A stretch of 64,000 nt of DNA from Piper betle (lineage: Eukaryota > Streptophyta > Magnoliopsida > Piperales > Piperaceae). Of this stretch, positions 36,306 to 48,779 are shown in pieces (positions within the stretch are counted from its first letter, which is position 1; each line of letters opens with the position of its first letter). The notes below the pieces were generated by a model, which worked only from the letters and a program-made list of their open reading frames with translations, was not told where the DNA came from and ran no database searches. The stretch is taken from assembly GCA_033002965.1 (NCBI GenBank), contig JAURVB010014535.1, forward strand, positions 62,001 to 126,000, given 5' to 3'. The position numbers were made by a program, and so were the translations under genes.

Positions 36306-38227
36306 ATGGGCGACGGCGGATCCGATCCCCCGACGACGATCTCGCTGCCGACCCCGCCGCGTTCTGCTCCATCTGCCTCGACCCCGTCAAGCACGGCAAT
36401 GGCGACCGCTCCACCGCCCGGCTGCAGTGCGGCCATGAGTTCCACCTCGGTCAGTCTCTGAATCCGGCTATTCTTGTCTGATCTCGTTGAGAATTGGTGT
36501 GTTTGGGAGGAAAAAGATCGAATCTTTTCTGTTTTTTTGGGTTCTTGTTGGGCTTCTGTATCAGTTGTTGTGGATGCTTTTGGGGGGCAAATTCTTCGTA
36601 TGCTGCTAGGGTTTTGTTTGTTGGAGATTGTTGGATGAAAGACTCGGGCTTTGCTTGATTTTGATGCGTTTGGATGCAGGCGGTTGAAACATTTTGGTGT
36701 TTCTTTGGTTTTGTTATATATAGGCTTTTATTTAATTTTTATTTTTTAAAATTTTTTCTGCTTGATTTGGGCGTTTAGATTTGTAAAGTTTGCGTTTTGC
36801 TTGAAAATTCGACCTGGTTTTTCTCAGATCGGCATTGGGTGTTGTTTCTTTTAAGTCTGTGAAGATGTTGTAGAAATTTAAGAAAAAAAGTAATTTTTTA
36901 AAAGATCTGGATATGCTAATTAGGCCATGGAATTCTAAAGGTTGGCTTGATCTGTGATTTTTTGTGATGATCCATTTCCTGTTATGCTGATTCGTTAAGG
37001 GTTATGTTTGAGAGTTATAAGCAACCTGTATTAAGTGATAATATGATTAGTTTTGGGAAGAGTTTTCATATTTGATGTCTTTATGTATTTATGTTCGTGA
37101 ATGCATGTGAATGTCAAAGCATCTTCACCTTGTTTTGAGGATGTGTTAACTGGAACAAAAGTTAAGAAAATTGAAGTTCCTTTTGAATTTGTTTGTAGTA
37201 AAACTGCACGTGGAGTTAGGAGAATTTCTTCTTTGTCCAAAAGATGCTTCATGTTGGTTTGTTGTTATTTCTTGGCTTATTCTTTGTTGGTCTCTATTTT
37301 CACTGGTTGTGACTTACCCAGACAACTTGGTAACAAGGGTTGACATGAGGTTGCCCACAAATTTGTGATTTAGTTTTGAGGAGTAAGCAGTTCATTATAT
37401 GAGAAATCTTCATGTGATTTTGAGAAAGATTACATCCTTTAATACATGAGGTTGGATCATAGCTAAGAAAAACTTATTTTTATTTATTGGTCGATTCGGC
37501 TATGCCAAGAAGATTACTAACCTGAGATTTCTCTTATTCTGGATTCGTGGTAGTAGATATGTCACTTGGTTGTCAACATGTTTTTCTAAAAAGATATATT
37601 TGGTTGATAATTTTTTTAACAGATATCAATTGTATGTTTGTTTAATAATGCCATGTATTAGATTTTATGGGGTTTCAAGTATTAACTATTATATATCTGG
37701 TTGCAGATTGTATTGGTTCTGCCTTTAATGCTAAGGGATTAATGCAATGCCCTAATTGTCGCAAGATTGAGAAGGGTCAATGGCTTTATGCAAATGGAAA
37801 CCGTTCATTTCCAGAGTTCAATCTTGATGATTGGCCACATGATGAAGATTTATATGATCTTGGTTACTCTGACCTGGTATGGTGTGACTAAATAATCATC
37901 AATCTTTCTGCTCCAATTTTTCTTGCTAAGAATTCTAGATTATCATGTTTGCTGGTCCCTAAATTAGGGTTGCCTATCGGTCGGGTTTGGTCGGGTATTG
38001 GCTAAACCAAGTCTATCATTTAAGGTAAATTTATAGACCAAACCCAACCATTTACCATTTAACTTTCTACCTCCAATCCCAAACCCAACCATTTACCATT
38101 AAGACAAACCAAACCCAAACCATTTATTAAATGGGTATCCATTCAAGTATTCAAACTATATGTTTCGAAAAAAAATATTCAAACTGTATAATAATAATGT
38201 ATACTCTAAAAAGTGAAGCTAAATGAA

Positions 38228-38271
<44 letters not shown>

Positions 38272-41200
38272 GGGATATTTGATAATTTATTAATAAATAT
38301 TAGTTTAAAAGTTAATGAGGTATTAATGTTCATAACTTAAATTGTAATTTAAGAAATAGTTAACGGATACCCATCATTCTATTACCAAACCCGTTCATTT
38401 ATTACCGAGTACCCATTTCTCTCAAACTACCCTATTATTAATTATCCAAAACCTTACAATTAGGGGTTGGTCAGGTGTGATTTTGCGGGTCCCTGACTCA
38501 ATAGACACCCCTACTCTAAATTATGATGGTTGACTTTCTAAGCCGTGTTTACTTTAGTTAAGTGAAAAAAAAATCTACGATGTGAGGGGAAATGTTCTCA
38601 TCTTCTTCAGAATTCTAGAGACTGGATAAATATAATTTGAATGTTAAATGCACACATGATGCTTTGTAGTTCTGATTTTACACCTGCAACTTATCCCAAC
38701 CCATTTCAATGTGTTTTGTAGTCTAAACTAGATTGGATTTTTTTTCCAATTATCTGTTCAAATTACAAACTGAAGTTTATATGCATGAAGTGCTTCTAGT
38801 TTTATGCCAGTTGTCCTTTTTGACAATTATAGAGGGTGAAATGAGATGAAGATTCCATATGATCTTCATCATATACTTCCATCTATCCATATTGTATGCT
38901 TATGGATAGGCTCGTGAGGCCATGGCCGGGAGGAGAAATTGTTGTCATCATCCCTCACAAAACTAGTAACAAATGTGTCCAGCTTGTTTTGATGTAAGAA
39001 CATTCCAGTAGTTTTGTGTTGCTTTCTAATAGTTTTAATTAACCTTATGCAAAGTAATCACTTTCCTCTTGACTCTGTATTCAAACCGAAATGTTTGCAG
39101 TCAGCATAGAATGTGTAATTACACAATTCTGCAATGTACTATTGTGGCTGATGAAGGTCCGTTTTATTCTTTTTCTGAAACTGAGTGTTAGTCAATCCAT
39201 ATCTATATACGTGTTTAAACTGTCCTCATCTGAAAGTATGATGATCCATGTTCTATTCAGTATGTTATGCTTTACCCGTAAGATGATATTTGATTATTGA
39301 ATTTTGGTATAATTCATGGCTTGCTGACCTTCAATAATTCAGTGCTGAGTTTATCGTTTATATTGAAAGGCAGTTGCAGTGACAATTAATGGCTCTCTTT
39401 ATCCTTCTTTACTGATATGTGTATTTTTTGTAGTTTTTTTAAATTTATTTTGTGTTGATATTTTTATTTTATGGATGTTTATTTGCTTCTTAGATATTAG
39501 TTTTGCTGGCGTGTTAATTTTCTCTCTCTGCAGCCGTTTGGAGTCCACTGGTGTCCATTTAGTGCTGTTTCCAGGCTTACTTCATCGTTTGTGTAAGTTT
39601 CATTTCCTCAAAGAACATACTACTCTTTCTTTATTGTTTTTCGTATGGCTTGTTTGAGAAGACCTTAGGTGTAATGGTGTGCATACTTTTTCACTACTGG
39701 CAAATAACTTGAATCTGCTGATTTTGAATGTAGATAAATTGGAGTTTGTTGTGTTTGCTATCCAGCACTATGGCGTTGTAGGAGAACCTAGAAGTGACAC
39801 ATGTTTTTGTTTGGGCCTATGGCGTATATAATTGTAGTACAACATGATCCTAGTTTAGAATCCATGTCCCCAACACCCTTTGGGTATTAGGTGGAAGAAG
39901 AAGAAGAATTGTTGCGCTTATTATTTTTGATTGCCAACTGATTGGGATTAGTTTGACTTTAGAAATACCAGGTTCCCTTTAGTTCCCCAACTTCTGAATG
40001 GAATAGCATGTTATTTAGCATTTATTTATACATTCTAGAGACAGTGAGATTTTTTTAATACATTAATTGTATGTCATACTTAATTAAACCCTTACTTTCC
40101 TTGACTAGCTTGGACATTAACTTGTTAAATGTAAATTTTTTCAGCAAACACGAATGTTCGTGCTGAAGATATGTTATTTTCTCAATATTATTGATTTATT
40201 ATTATTATTATTTTACGTATTTCATTCTCTCATCTCTGTGTGGGCTTTAAATCATGCAGGGACGGGGAGCTGCAGTCTATAACCTGTGGGTTCAGTACTC
40301 TGTTAGTTCAAATTTATTATTAATTAACATAACCAATATCTTATATGTTTTCTGTTTGGAACGTTTTGTACAGATCATGACCTGTTAGGGCATCATTCCT
40401 TATTCAGTCAACAATCCCCAGCTTCATCAGATGGTCATTCTTGTCCTTATTTAGCGTACTTACCTCTTCAACCTTCATCATCATCAAATCCAACTGGCAG
40501 TGTTGCAGAAGGCCCTGCTTTTGTTAATCAACATCACCATTATCATCATCAGCATAATCACCATCCGCCGAACAGCCATTCTGATCCGAGTGATATCCCC
40601 CCATCACATGCTTTTGCTGCTGTTGACCTTCATTATCATGGTTGGGACCAGCATTCTGCTGCATTTTCTGTGCCTAATAATGATGCCGAACAAGCCTCAT
40701 ATTCTTCTGGTATAATGAGACCAAGAAGACATGATTCTGATGGTTTGCCAAGAGCTGGACCATTTGGGCATCCATTTCTTCTTGGCCATGGGTAAGTGCT
40801 ATGATCCAGCTTTACTTAAGTGCATATAATTTGGGAAAAAGTGTGGCATTTGTGTATGTTCAAACAAATTCTAGCTTGAACTGAGTATTATCTGGGTATG
40901 ATTCCGTTTCTCCTGCTTATTGCAGAGGGCATCCTCGCATGCATGGGTTTCCGGTCGCACCACCAGCAGCTTAGTTCCCCACCGGTTCGGCCACCGGTAT
41001 TTTCTGGGTCTACTAGATCAAATGCTTCAAGAAACGTGACACCCATGGGGTCAACCTCATCAGCAGCATCCAACCAGTCAAGTTTCTTTGTTTTCCCTTT
41101 GGCAGGCCCTACACCAACAAGTAGAAGTCACCAAGATGCCGATAATTCTGCTGCAAGCCGCTTTTATGCATGGGAAAGAGACCGTTTTGCTCCATACCCT

Positions 41201-41374
41201 TTGGTTTCTCTGGACAGGGAATCAAACTCGTGGTCGTCTATACATCAGGGTGGTGGCCGTGGGTCGGACAGCAACACCAACAATGGCTACTGGCACAGGC
41301 ATGGCTCTGAGAGGCCGTCTTCTCAGGGCAGGGTTGAAAACCCATCACACTACCTGATGCATCCATTTATATGA
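36306..41374 (+). CDS. RFI2: RFI2-like RING E3 ubiquitin ligase, six exons, two frameshifts
   Basis: RFI2 (RED AND FAR-RED INSENSITIVE 2) is a RING-finger E3 ligase acting in phytochrome signalling and flowering time. Exons are 36306-36449, 37707-37876, 39534-39592, 40260-40285, 40374-40791 and 40926-41374. The RING domain crosses exons 1-2 (CSICLDPVK...LQCGHEFHLDCIGSAF...MQCPNCRKIEKGQWLYANG). Then follow FPEFNLDDWPHDEDLYDLGY, PFGVHWCPF, YHDLLGHHS, a His-rich linker, and FYAWERDRFAPYPL near the C-terminus; all occur in RFI2. A 26-nt microexon supplies the codons that restore phase. One base is missing in the C-run at 36,327-36,331, between ATG and RING. One extra base lies at about 40,955-40,972, where frame 1 would stop at 40,970. 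Correcting both gives exactly 422 codons. The third intron and others contain AT repeats; intron 2 holds a hAT element. Confidence 0.9.
37957..38521. mobile_element. Non-autonomous hAT element in intron 2 of the RFI2-like gene
   Basis: The element spans 37,965-38,513 (549 bp). It starts TAGGGTTG and ends CACCCCTA, the hAT-type TAGGGGTG terminus with one variation. The flanking 8-mers CCCTAAAT (37,957-37,964) and CTCTAAAT (38,514-38,521) match at 7 of 8 positions, as an aged target-site duplication would. The interior has subterminal gtcgggtttggtcggg and aacccaaccatttacc repeats and a (TA)n tract at 38,235-38,268. No coding sequence. Confidence 0.75.
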
Positions 41375-42652
41375 ACACGAGTGATGGCAATTCAAAATCT
41401 AAAAACATGAGATTTCTGTGCCAAACTGCTTGTATATTATGATGACATCTTGGGACTAAGATCGATCAGCTGACCCGTGGCTGATCCTCTTCATCTTGTT
41501 GCGTGAACGTATAAATTATTCCAGGTGACTCGTCAATGGTTTGATCGGCATACTCAAATGGCAGGTGGGTGAGAATAAAACCCTGGTATGAAACAATGCC
41601 GATTCAAATGAGGAAGCGGAAATCGTTTCGCAAGTATTCTGTTCTATGCTTAAATATGATGCAACGCTCTGGAAATTTGCCTGTTGACAAAATTATTTTT
41701 CATTAGTTGATTGATTTTTTTCTTTTCTGTTATATATGCCCTGTTCTATGCTTAATGGTGCCTTTTGTCACTCTTTGATGATGAAATTTACCTGGAGTGT
41801 TGTTGGCTCCTGGATTGCCAATGTTGGACTCAATATCCTACAGAGGGGCCTGCGTGAATGGTTAAGGTTAGAGGAGTTCTAGCTAGGCGCCATTTTTTAA
41901 AACTATTAATCACAGCATGATGGGCTGACACGTGGCAAGGACAGAGTTACTCGAGTCTTTGTTCTGTTTTTTCTCTGTCGTCGTGAGGTAGCGATCTTAC
42001 TGAAGTTTGGTCTGAGAGTAATTTCATGGCCCCATGAATATATTTTTAATTTATGATTTTAAAAATTGTTTTAAATTGTTATTGGGAAAGTATGGATTAG
42101 TTTTTTTAATGAAAATTAAGTAGGTGCTGGCTATTTTTATATGAAATTAATAATTAAGCAATAGTTTTGATTTGTATGATTAAATTTTGCATATTATATA
42201 GTTAATTTTAATTAAAAATAAGTCTCAAACATGGCCCCGCCGCGTGTCTTTGACTTGTATTTCTTTCTATAATTATCACCAGGAATTATTCGTCGGATAT
42301 CCCCTTTTAGCGTTATAAACAAGTCATTTATGATTTTTTTTATAAAAGAAAGCAGCTAATGGCAGTTTAACAGATATACTATCAAATAATGGGACTATGT
42401 TTAAAATATAAGATATTTAGTCAATTGAAATACAATACAAATAAAAAAATAAAAAATAAAACAATAAAATAAAATTATTGTAATTTGTTACTATTAAATT
42501 AAAATCAGAATTTATGTCTTATACATATAATAATATGTAGTGGATTGCGACAAAGAGGCCGCGGCGAGCGTAGTCGTGACAAAAAAAATAAAGTGCCCAT
42601 ACGTTTAAACCTACGTTGCCAATCTACGCGCTCCACGCCCGACCCCTCATCG
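41375..42652. other. Intergenic DNA between the RFI2-like gene and TCTP
   Basis: The first part is the 3' flank of the RFI2-like gene. The rest is AT-rich without a recognisable gene. GC rises from about 42,545 on approaching the TCTP promoter. Confidence 0.4.
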
Positions 42653-42675
42653 AAACCCTAGTAGTAGCTATATAA
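42653..42675 (+). promoter_or_regulatory. Telo-box and TATA box of the TCTP gene
   Basis: AAACCCTA (42,653-42,660), a telo-box frequent in promoters of plant translation-related genes, stands just before TATATAA (42,669-42,675), about 80 bp upstream of the TCTP start codon. A pyrimidine-rich leader (CTCTCTCCTCTCGATC) follows, typical of TOP-like mRNAs. Confidence 0.6.
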
Positions 42676-42753
42676 CGAAGAAGCAATCATCGTCTTCAAC
42701 CCTCTCTCCTCTCGATCCGGTGCTCCCTCGATCTCCTCTTACACGACGACGCC

Positions 42754-43382
42754 ATGTTAGTCTACCAGGATCTGCTCTCCGGTATTGTTCCTTATTGTTT
42801 TGGTCAGTTTAGTCTTGGTGATGGGTATTGTGGTTGGCGATGGATCTGTGTTTTTTAACTCTGGACTCGGGATTTTGGTGCTTTTGGGTTGGGCGGTGAA
42901 TTGAGTAATTGGTATGGTGAAGGGGGCGTTGGTTGAGGTTGTTTTGTCAATTTTTGCGCCGCGCCCGGGAAGCGAGGATCTTTGTGATCTGAGGTTGTGA
43001 TTTTGGGCGGTGGTGTTGGTCTGATGTTTGGATTGAGTGGTGTGGTGGTTTCTCGTGCTGGGTGCTGTATTATTTGAATCTGAATTGCTTGAACTGCTTA
43101 ACTGTTTAAATTGTTTGCAGGAGGCTGGAATCTGCTTGGGATTCTTTTTGTAATTGGATCTATTGCATGCGTTTGGATATGTTTAGAGCGATTGATGGTT
43201 GTTGTATAGAAACTATTCCTGATGATTGTTGATTGCGCTGCTAGAATTATGTCTATGGCTTTGAGGGAATTGAACTGGCTTTTAAGCTTTTGTTTTCAGC
43301 GTTTTATTTCTTTGCTTGAGCATACTGTGGGTTATGCATGTCGTTACTATTTGCAAATTCTAAAGTCATACATGTGTTCGTT

Positions 43383-43436
<54 letters not shown>

Positions 43437-44290
43437 TTTGAGGATGGTTTAGAATAATCTAACAAGTAGTATTCTTCTTTCTTACTGTTCTAGTGCTTAG
43501 AGTTTGACTTTGTAGTACTTTTCTTTTGTATTTCTTGTAGGAGACGAACTTCTCTCTGATTCATACCCATACAAGGAAATTTTCAATGGCGTGATTTGGG
43601 AAGTAGAAGGAAAGGTCAGAATACATTATATTCAACTATTTAGATTGCTCCTGAAAGAAGTGTTCACCCATATCTTTCGCTTATATTTAAAGTTAAATCT
43701 TACCTTTTCTTGACAGTGGGTTCTTAAATCAGCAGTTGATGTGGACATTGGGGCTAATCCTTCTGCAGATGGTGCGGGGGAAGATGAATCTGTTGATGAT
43801 CAGGCTCAGAAAGTTGTGGACATAGTTGACGTCTTCAGGCTTCAGGTGTGAGATAAATTTATATCCCTCTTTGTACTACTGATAATATCGTGCAGTGCTA
43901 TCGTATGATATTTCGATTGGGTTTTCAGGAACAACCTCCCTTTGACAAGAAGCAGTTTGTGACCTACATGAAGCGATACATTAAGTTGTTGACACCAAAG
44001 CTTGACGCAGAACGGCAGGAGGAATTTAAAAAGAACATCGAGCCCGCAACAAAATTTTTGCTTTCTAAGCTTTCAGATCTTCAATTGTACATTCACTTGC
44101 ATTTCTTGTTGACTTGTGCATTTAAGGTATTATTTGGAATTTGACTAATCATGTTGGTTTTGGTTTTTGCAGTTTTGTGGGGGAGAGCCTGAGTGATGAT
44201 GGTACCTTGGTGTTTGCATACTACAAGGATGGTGCTGCCGATCCTACCTTTTTGTACTTTGCTCATGGTTTGAAGGAGATAAAGTGCTAA
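42754..44290 (+). CDS. TCTP: Translationally controlled tumour protein (TCTP), five exons
   Basis: TCTP is a conserved cytosolic protein linked to growth, cell-cycle progression and translation, and is thought to interact with small GTPases. Exons 42754-42781, 43541-43614, 43717-43845, 43929-44086 and 44173-44290 join in frame to 507 nt, giving 168 aa, the standard plant length. Diagnostic segments are [20 protein letters not shown], the TCTP signature [52 protein letters not shown] and [14 protein letters not shown]. No indel is present. Intron 1 (0.76 kb) carries a (TA)n tract at 43,387-43,431. Confidence 0.97.
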
Positions 44291-44632
44291 AAATATGCAG
44301 TAGAGAGCTCCGAGTACATGGCGCTGTATCAATATTTCAAAGGGGATGCGAGTGAGACTAAGTTATCTTTCTATTAATTATTTTGCTTGTGTTAAACTAT
44401 GTTGAGTTGAATGATTTTGTTGCATTGAAGTCATAATGTGTTGGATTGATAAGTATCTGTTTCAAACTATTTAATCAAGTAATAAGTTTCTGTTTTCGAC
44501 TAAGTTGGCATTTTTTACTACCCCAGATATATATCTTTATCAGCCAGTGTTCATCTGGCATTCTTTGCGTTAGTGTTATACAAGCTCATATTGACGCGAA
44601 TCCACAAATCTATATTGTGAAAGCACATGAGC
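44291..44632. other. 3' flank of TCTP
   Basis: This is AT-rich DNA that should contain the TCTP 3' untranslated region. The following SASA copy is transcribed toward it on the other strand. Confidence 0.4.
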
Positions 44633-45695
44633 TCACAAGGCAAATTGTGTACACGTTCTTTTTGTTAAAGTAGATGATGAGAGAGCATTTGCAATACCAA
44701 GAAAGTTGAGGGGAACCCACTTGCATTGGCTTTTGTTTACAAACATGATCAAATATGAAAAATGGGTTCGATATGCTTCGTCGAGCTTATGTCCCAGTTG
44801 AATCTCGCCGTTGGTCGTAAGATACACAGTCACTTCCTACTTGCGAGCCCTTTGCATCCACCGTCACATCGTTGGGAAGACGAAGTGCACGTTGGGCTCT
44901 CCTCTCCTCATTGATGCAAGGCCGCAGACTGGTCGCTATTGCCACCTGCATTTGTATTCATGTATTAGAAATGCTCTCCCTCCAACTTAAGCACGCTATT
45001 GAAACAAGCAAATTAAGATGAACATTTCATAAGCAAGCACTGTGGTATCTTATAATCAGATTAATAATCTAATACCCATTTTATCTATTTTGTAAGATCC
45101 AATTATATTCTCTTATGAAATCTGCCCGGTAAAAATCCGATGTAAATATCGACGGTTGAGATTGCGACGGATGTCATGAAATAGCTGGGTGATACGGGCC
45201 CAAAGCTATGACGTCTCCAAGATCAATGGTGTCGCTCTCCCCTTGACACCAAAGTAGGGCCCTGATGGTCCCACCATTCTCGACTGATTTCCGGGCCCGC
45301 TGCACCATCCGATTGTACAACCGGGTCCCTCGGGCCCACTCTATTATTTTAGTGGCCCCCTCTGTCACGGGACGAGTCCGGCCCGGACCTTCGGCGAAGG
45401 CGAGGTCGGGTACGACGCCGCAGTTGTTGTTGAAGTCGATGCCGTCGTGGAGTGGCTCCCTTGCCCGCTCCCACCGGAGGCCGGGGCTCGGTCGGAAGAT
45501 GGAGGGGTTGGGCCGGCATTGCGGCGGGACGTATCCGTGCCACGTCCGGTTCGTGACGCCGCCACGGCCGGCCATGTTGCTCTGTCCGGCTAACATGAAG
45601 ACGCTGCGGGCATGGTCCTGTCTGGAGACATGACCAGAGGAGGCGAGGATAGTGGAGAGTAGTAGGAAGAGGAGATGAGAGGACAAGGTAGACAT
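44633..45695 (-). pseudogene. SASA-domain carbohydrate esterase-like gene, copy 1 (decayed)
   Basis: This is a tandem relative of the intact gene at 46,486-47,492. Exon 1 (45,174-45,695) begins with a signal peptide (MSTLSSHLLFLLLSTIL) and keeps the catalytic-serine block FMLAGQSNMAGRGGVTNRTW, the segment WARGTRLYNRMVQRAR and LLWCQGESDT. Exon 2-like sequence lies at 44,633-44,945 (VAIATSLRPCINEERR..., then LTTNGEIQLGHKLDEAY with the expected His). Damage: the VGLVPCAVGG block of the sister gene is replaced by a shorter unrelated stretch; one base is missing near 45,190 just before RITQLFHDIRR; no GT donor is found at the end of exon 1; and one extra base sits in exon 2 near 44,835. Taken together these look like true decay rather than sequence error. 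Confidence 0.75.
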
Positions 45696-46485
45696 GGGTA
45701 GAAATGCTAGCGGTGTATCGCAGTATCTGCTATTCTCTTTTTATGCATGGTCTTGGCTTTTTTATATATACTGTATTCTACCTACAAATATAATAATAAG
45801 ATTAAAGCTTGTAGTATTGCTGGGAAAGAGACACAGCGGACCTAGCCTTTTATTGAATGCTCTGGAGTCCACGAAGCTCCAACGGTGAACAATCACGTTG
45901 TGGGTCGGCCATAGTCCGTTGCATGTGGAGCATGGCAAGCTGGGCACAACCTAAAATTGTCTCCAGTTCTTTCTTTCAATGGAGTGAGCTAGAGTGGTTG
46001 TGGAACCCGATTTACGTACAGTAAAATACAGTTCTTGGCGATCCCTGCAATAGTGTTGCAATTTGATTCATATATGAGCAGGCACACTGCCGAAACTCGT
46101 TAATATTGTTACGTGTTCTTCGATGTGATTATCATTCTGTTTTCTCTTTTGTATTGTTATCATGATTCAATTTGTTATGAACAAAAGATTTCACTTCCAC
46201 ATACTATGCTTTTTTTAAAAAATTGCATAGCTTGCTAGTGCTCTTTTTGAATGCCATAATCCAAATTAGCTATACAAAGGGAAGAAAAGAAACACAGAGG
46301 AAGAAAATGTGGGCATCTTCTCATTATCTTAGAAACAAGATATTCTGTTTTGCAAACTGTAAACATTTTACTATTTTTCTTCATCACGCAGAAGTTTTTT
46401 TTAAAAAAAACACATTTAAAGAATATGATTGTAAGGGCAACATTGCAGCATCTAATTGATGTACTCTCAAGTATTTTCTTAAATA
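45696..46485. other. Spacer between the two SASA genes
   Basis: AT-rich DNA containing the copy 1 promoter side and the copy 2 3' flank. No other gene is recognised. Confidence 0.4.
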
Positions 46486-47492
46486 TCAAGCAATCATCAA
46501 ATGGGAAAAGTGAGTTAAATATGCATTGGCAAGCATATGACCCAGTTGAACCTCGCCTCTAGTTGTGAGATGCACGAAGTCCTTCCCTACATGCAAGCCC
46601 TTCGCATCCACCGTTACAACGTTGGGAAGACGAAGACCAAATTGGCCTCTCCTCACCTCATTGATGTAAGGCCCCATCCTTGTTGCTATTGCCACCTGCA
46701 CCAATGACAGCCAAATTTGATGAATACAATTGAAAGTATTTTAAGGCCAAACATCCTTTTTGCCTGAAAGAATTGTCAAAATATAATCCAAACATCGTTA
46801 AAATATAAGAGTGATGGTTTGTATATACGATATATGTATGTGGTCATTTGGGATTACAGGCAAACCTGGATGATGGGCAAGTTCGGGCTTTTGAGATCTT
46901 GACGGACATTTTTCACAAATTGGGCTATCCGGGTCCCATATGCATGTGCATCTCTAAAATCGACGGTGTCACTCTCTCCTTGATACCAAAGAAGGGCCCG
47001 GATCTTCCCACCTCCTCGCCTAGCATTCCGGGCCCGCTGCACCATCCTCTCGTACAACCAGCTCCCCCTGGCCCAGTCGGTTATCTTGCTCCCTCCCACT
47101 GCGCATGGGACAAGTCCGACGGTCCCTAACCGGGCTCCGGTGTATCGGACAATATCGTCCGCAAAGGCCATTCCGGGGCCGATGCCACACGTGTCCCCGT
47201 CGATGCCCTCATGGATGGGCTCGCGGGCGGGCTCCCATCTAAGAGCGGGGTTGAGCCGGTAGATGGCCCGATTGGGCCGGCATTCGAGCGGGACGTGCCG
47301 GTTCCATGTCCGGTTCGTCACTCCGCCCCGACCGGCCATATTGCTCTGTCCGGATAATATGAAGATACTACTAATACGTGCCTGGCCATGGACAAGGAAG
47401 AAGCACCAAAAGAAGAGGAAGAAGGAGAAGAAGTCCATGCATGAAATGGCTAGTACAGTGAGAGCTCTACTCTTCCGAGCTTCGTGACCCAA
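46486..47492 (-). CDS. SASA-domain carbohydrate esterase-like protein, copy 2 (intact)
   Basis: Two exons, 46866-47492 and 46486-46695, join in frame to 278 aa. A signal-anchor or signal peptide occupies about residues 18-38 (MDFFSFFLFFWCFFLVHG), so the protein probably enters the secretory pathway. The SASA/SGNH-like domain follows: FILSGQSNMAGRGGVTNRTW (catalytic Ser), LGTVGLVPCAVGGSKITDWARG, ALLWYQGESDTVDFRDA, and in exon 2 VVTVDAKGLHVGKD and LTTRGEVQLGHMLANAY with the catalytic-type His. The best-known plant relative is Arabidopsis At4g34215, a structurally solved putative esterase with unknown substrate. Activity on acetylated cell-wall sugars is only inferred. The neighbouring decayed copy shows this is a small tandem family. 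Confidence 0.9.
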
Positions 47493-48779
47493 TTGGTTGC
47501 TTCGTATCTATAGATTTATATATGATGACAAGGATAGGAGTAGTGAATAGAAAGCAACCATCTTTCAATAGATGTTCAATGTCTTCAAATCAAAGAAAGG
47601 GATCCACTAATTCAGATGTGTGGCCGTCGTCACAAAATTGATGAGTTCTACGCGTTGATTAGGGCCCAAAAGTGGGAAAAGTTCGAATTGTTTTTGTGAA
47701 GGGAAGAATGTCAAATAGACAATACAATATAAATATGGCGGCCTTCTATAATTACCACACAGGACTAAAAGACAAAGCGTGGATTGATGCAAAGATTAGT
47801 TGGGGAAGATGAATGAGTAGAGTCTTGTGTGGGTACAAGATCTCCCTGAAAATCACAACCCAGCCATGGGTAATTAGACATAGGATATTATATATTTAAG
47901 ATACATCCCTCGATAAATATTAGAAAACAAACGTAATCAATCGGGTTTAGGCTGACAAAATTGAATTAATAGCCAGTGGACAAAAACTTCAATTTTTTTT
48001 ATTGTTAACTTCATGTTAGATTAGGAAGTAATAGCTATTACATGCATTAAAACTGGATCCATTGAAAGCCTTAACAGGACCTCCAAGATTAAAACATTTT
48101 TAACGTGTAATACGGTCGTAGAGTTGTGAAAATTAAGTCTAATTTGTTACCGCTGGCCTTTCAATTTAGTGAAGTGAGATGTTAGCTTTGAGTGGGTTAT
48201 TACCGATTTATTTTTCGGGACTACAGAACCGGCCTTCTTTTACTCGAACGAGAATTCTGAAAATCAAGCCTTGTCGGCTCACTCGGTGTGGTATACATTT
48301 AAAATATATAATTTTATAAACATTAGCGACTGCGAACCAGCCTTCTTAAAAGCGGCCGACTTCATATAATTACGAGTCAATTAAGATTTAATCCAGTTGA
48401 GTAAGTTTGATTTGGTACAACGAGACAAACTTTACCGAGTTAAGCTGGGTGACTGCGTTCAAGCCTCGGAATCTAGTTCTTTATTTAATTGACTTTAAGT
48501 TGAGCCGAGTTGATTCAACCAATACCTACGTTGGAAACACTATGTTGGTAAATAAAATGACTCTTACATAAATAATGAAACAAATGAGTATAAAATAACA
48601 GTGCTCACAACAGCTTTCTTTATTTCACCAAATTCAATTTTTTGTTGGGTTGTGGAAAGAGAAAAAAGTATATTACTTTTCGATTTCTATAGCTAACATT
48701 GATCAATAACTTGCAACTGAATTCTTTTTCATGGTCACTTATATAAATTTAAATAGTAGAAAGTAATGAGGAACTAAAA

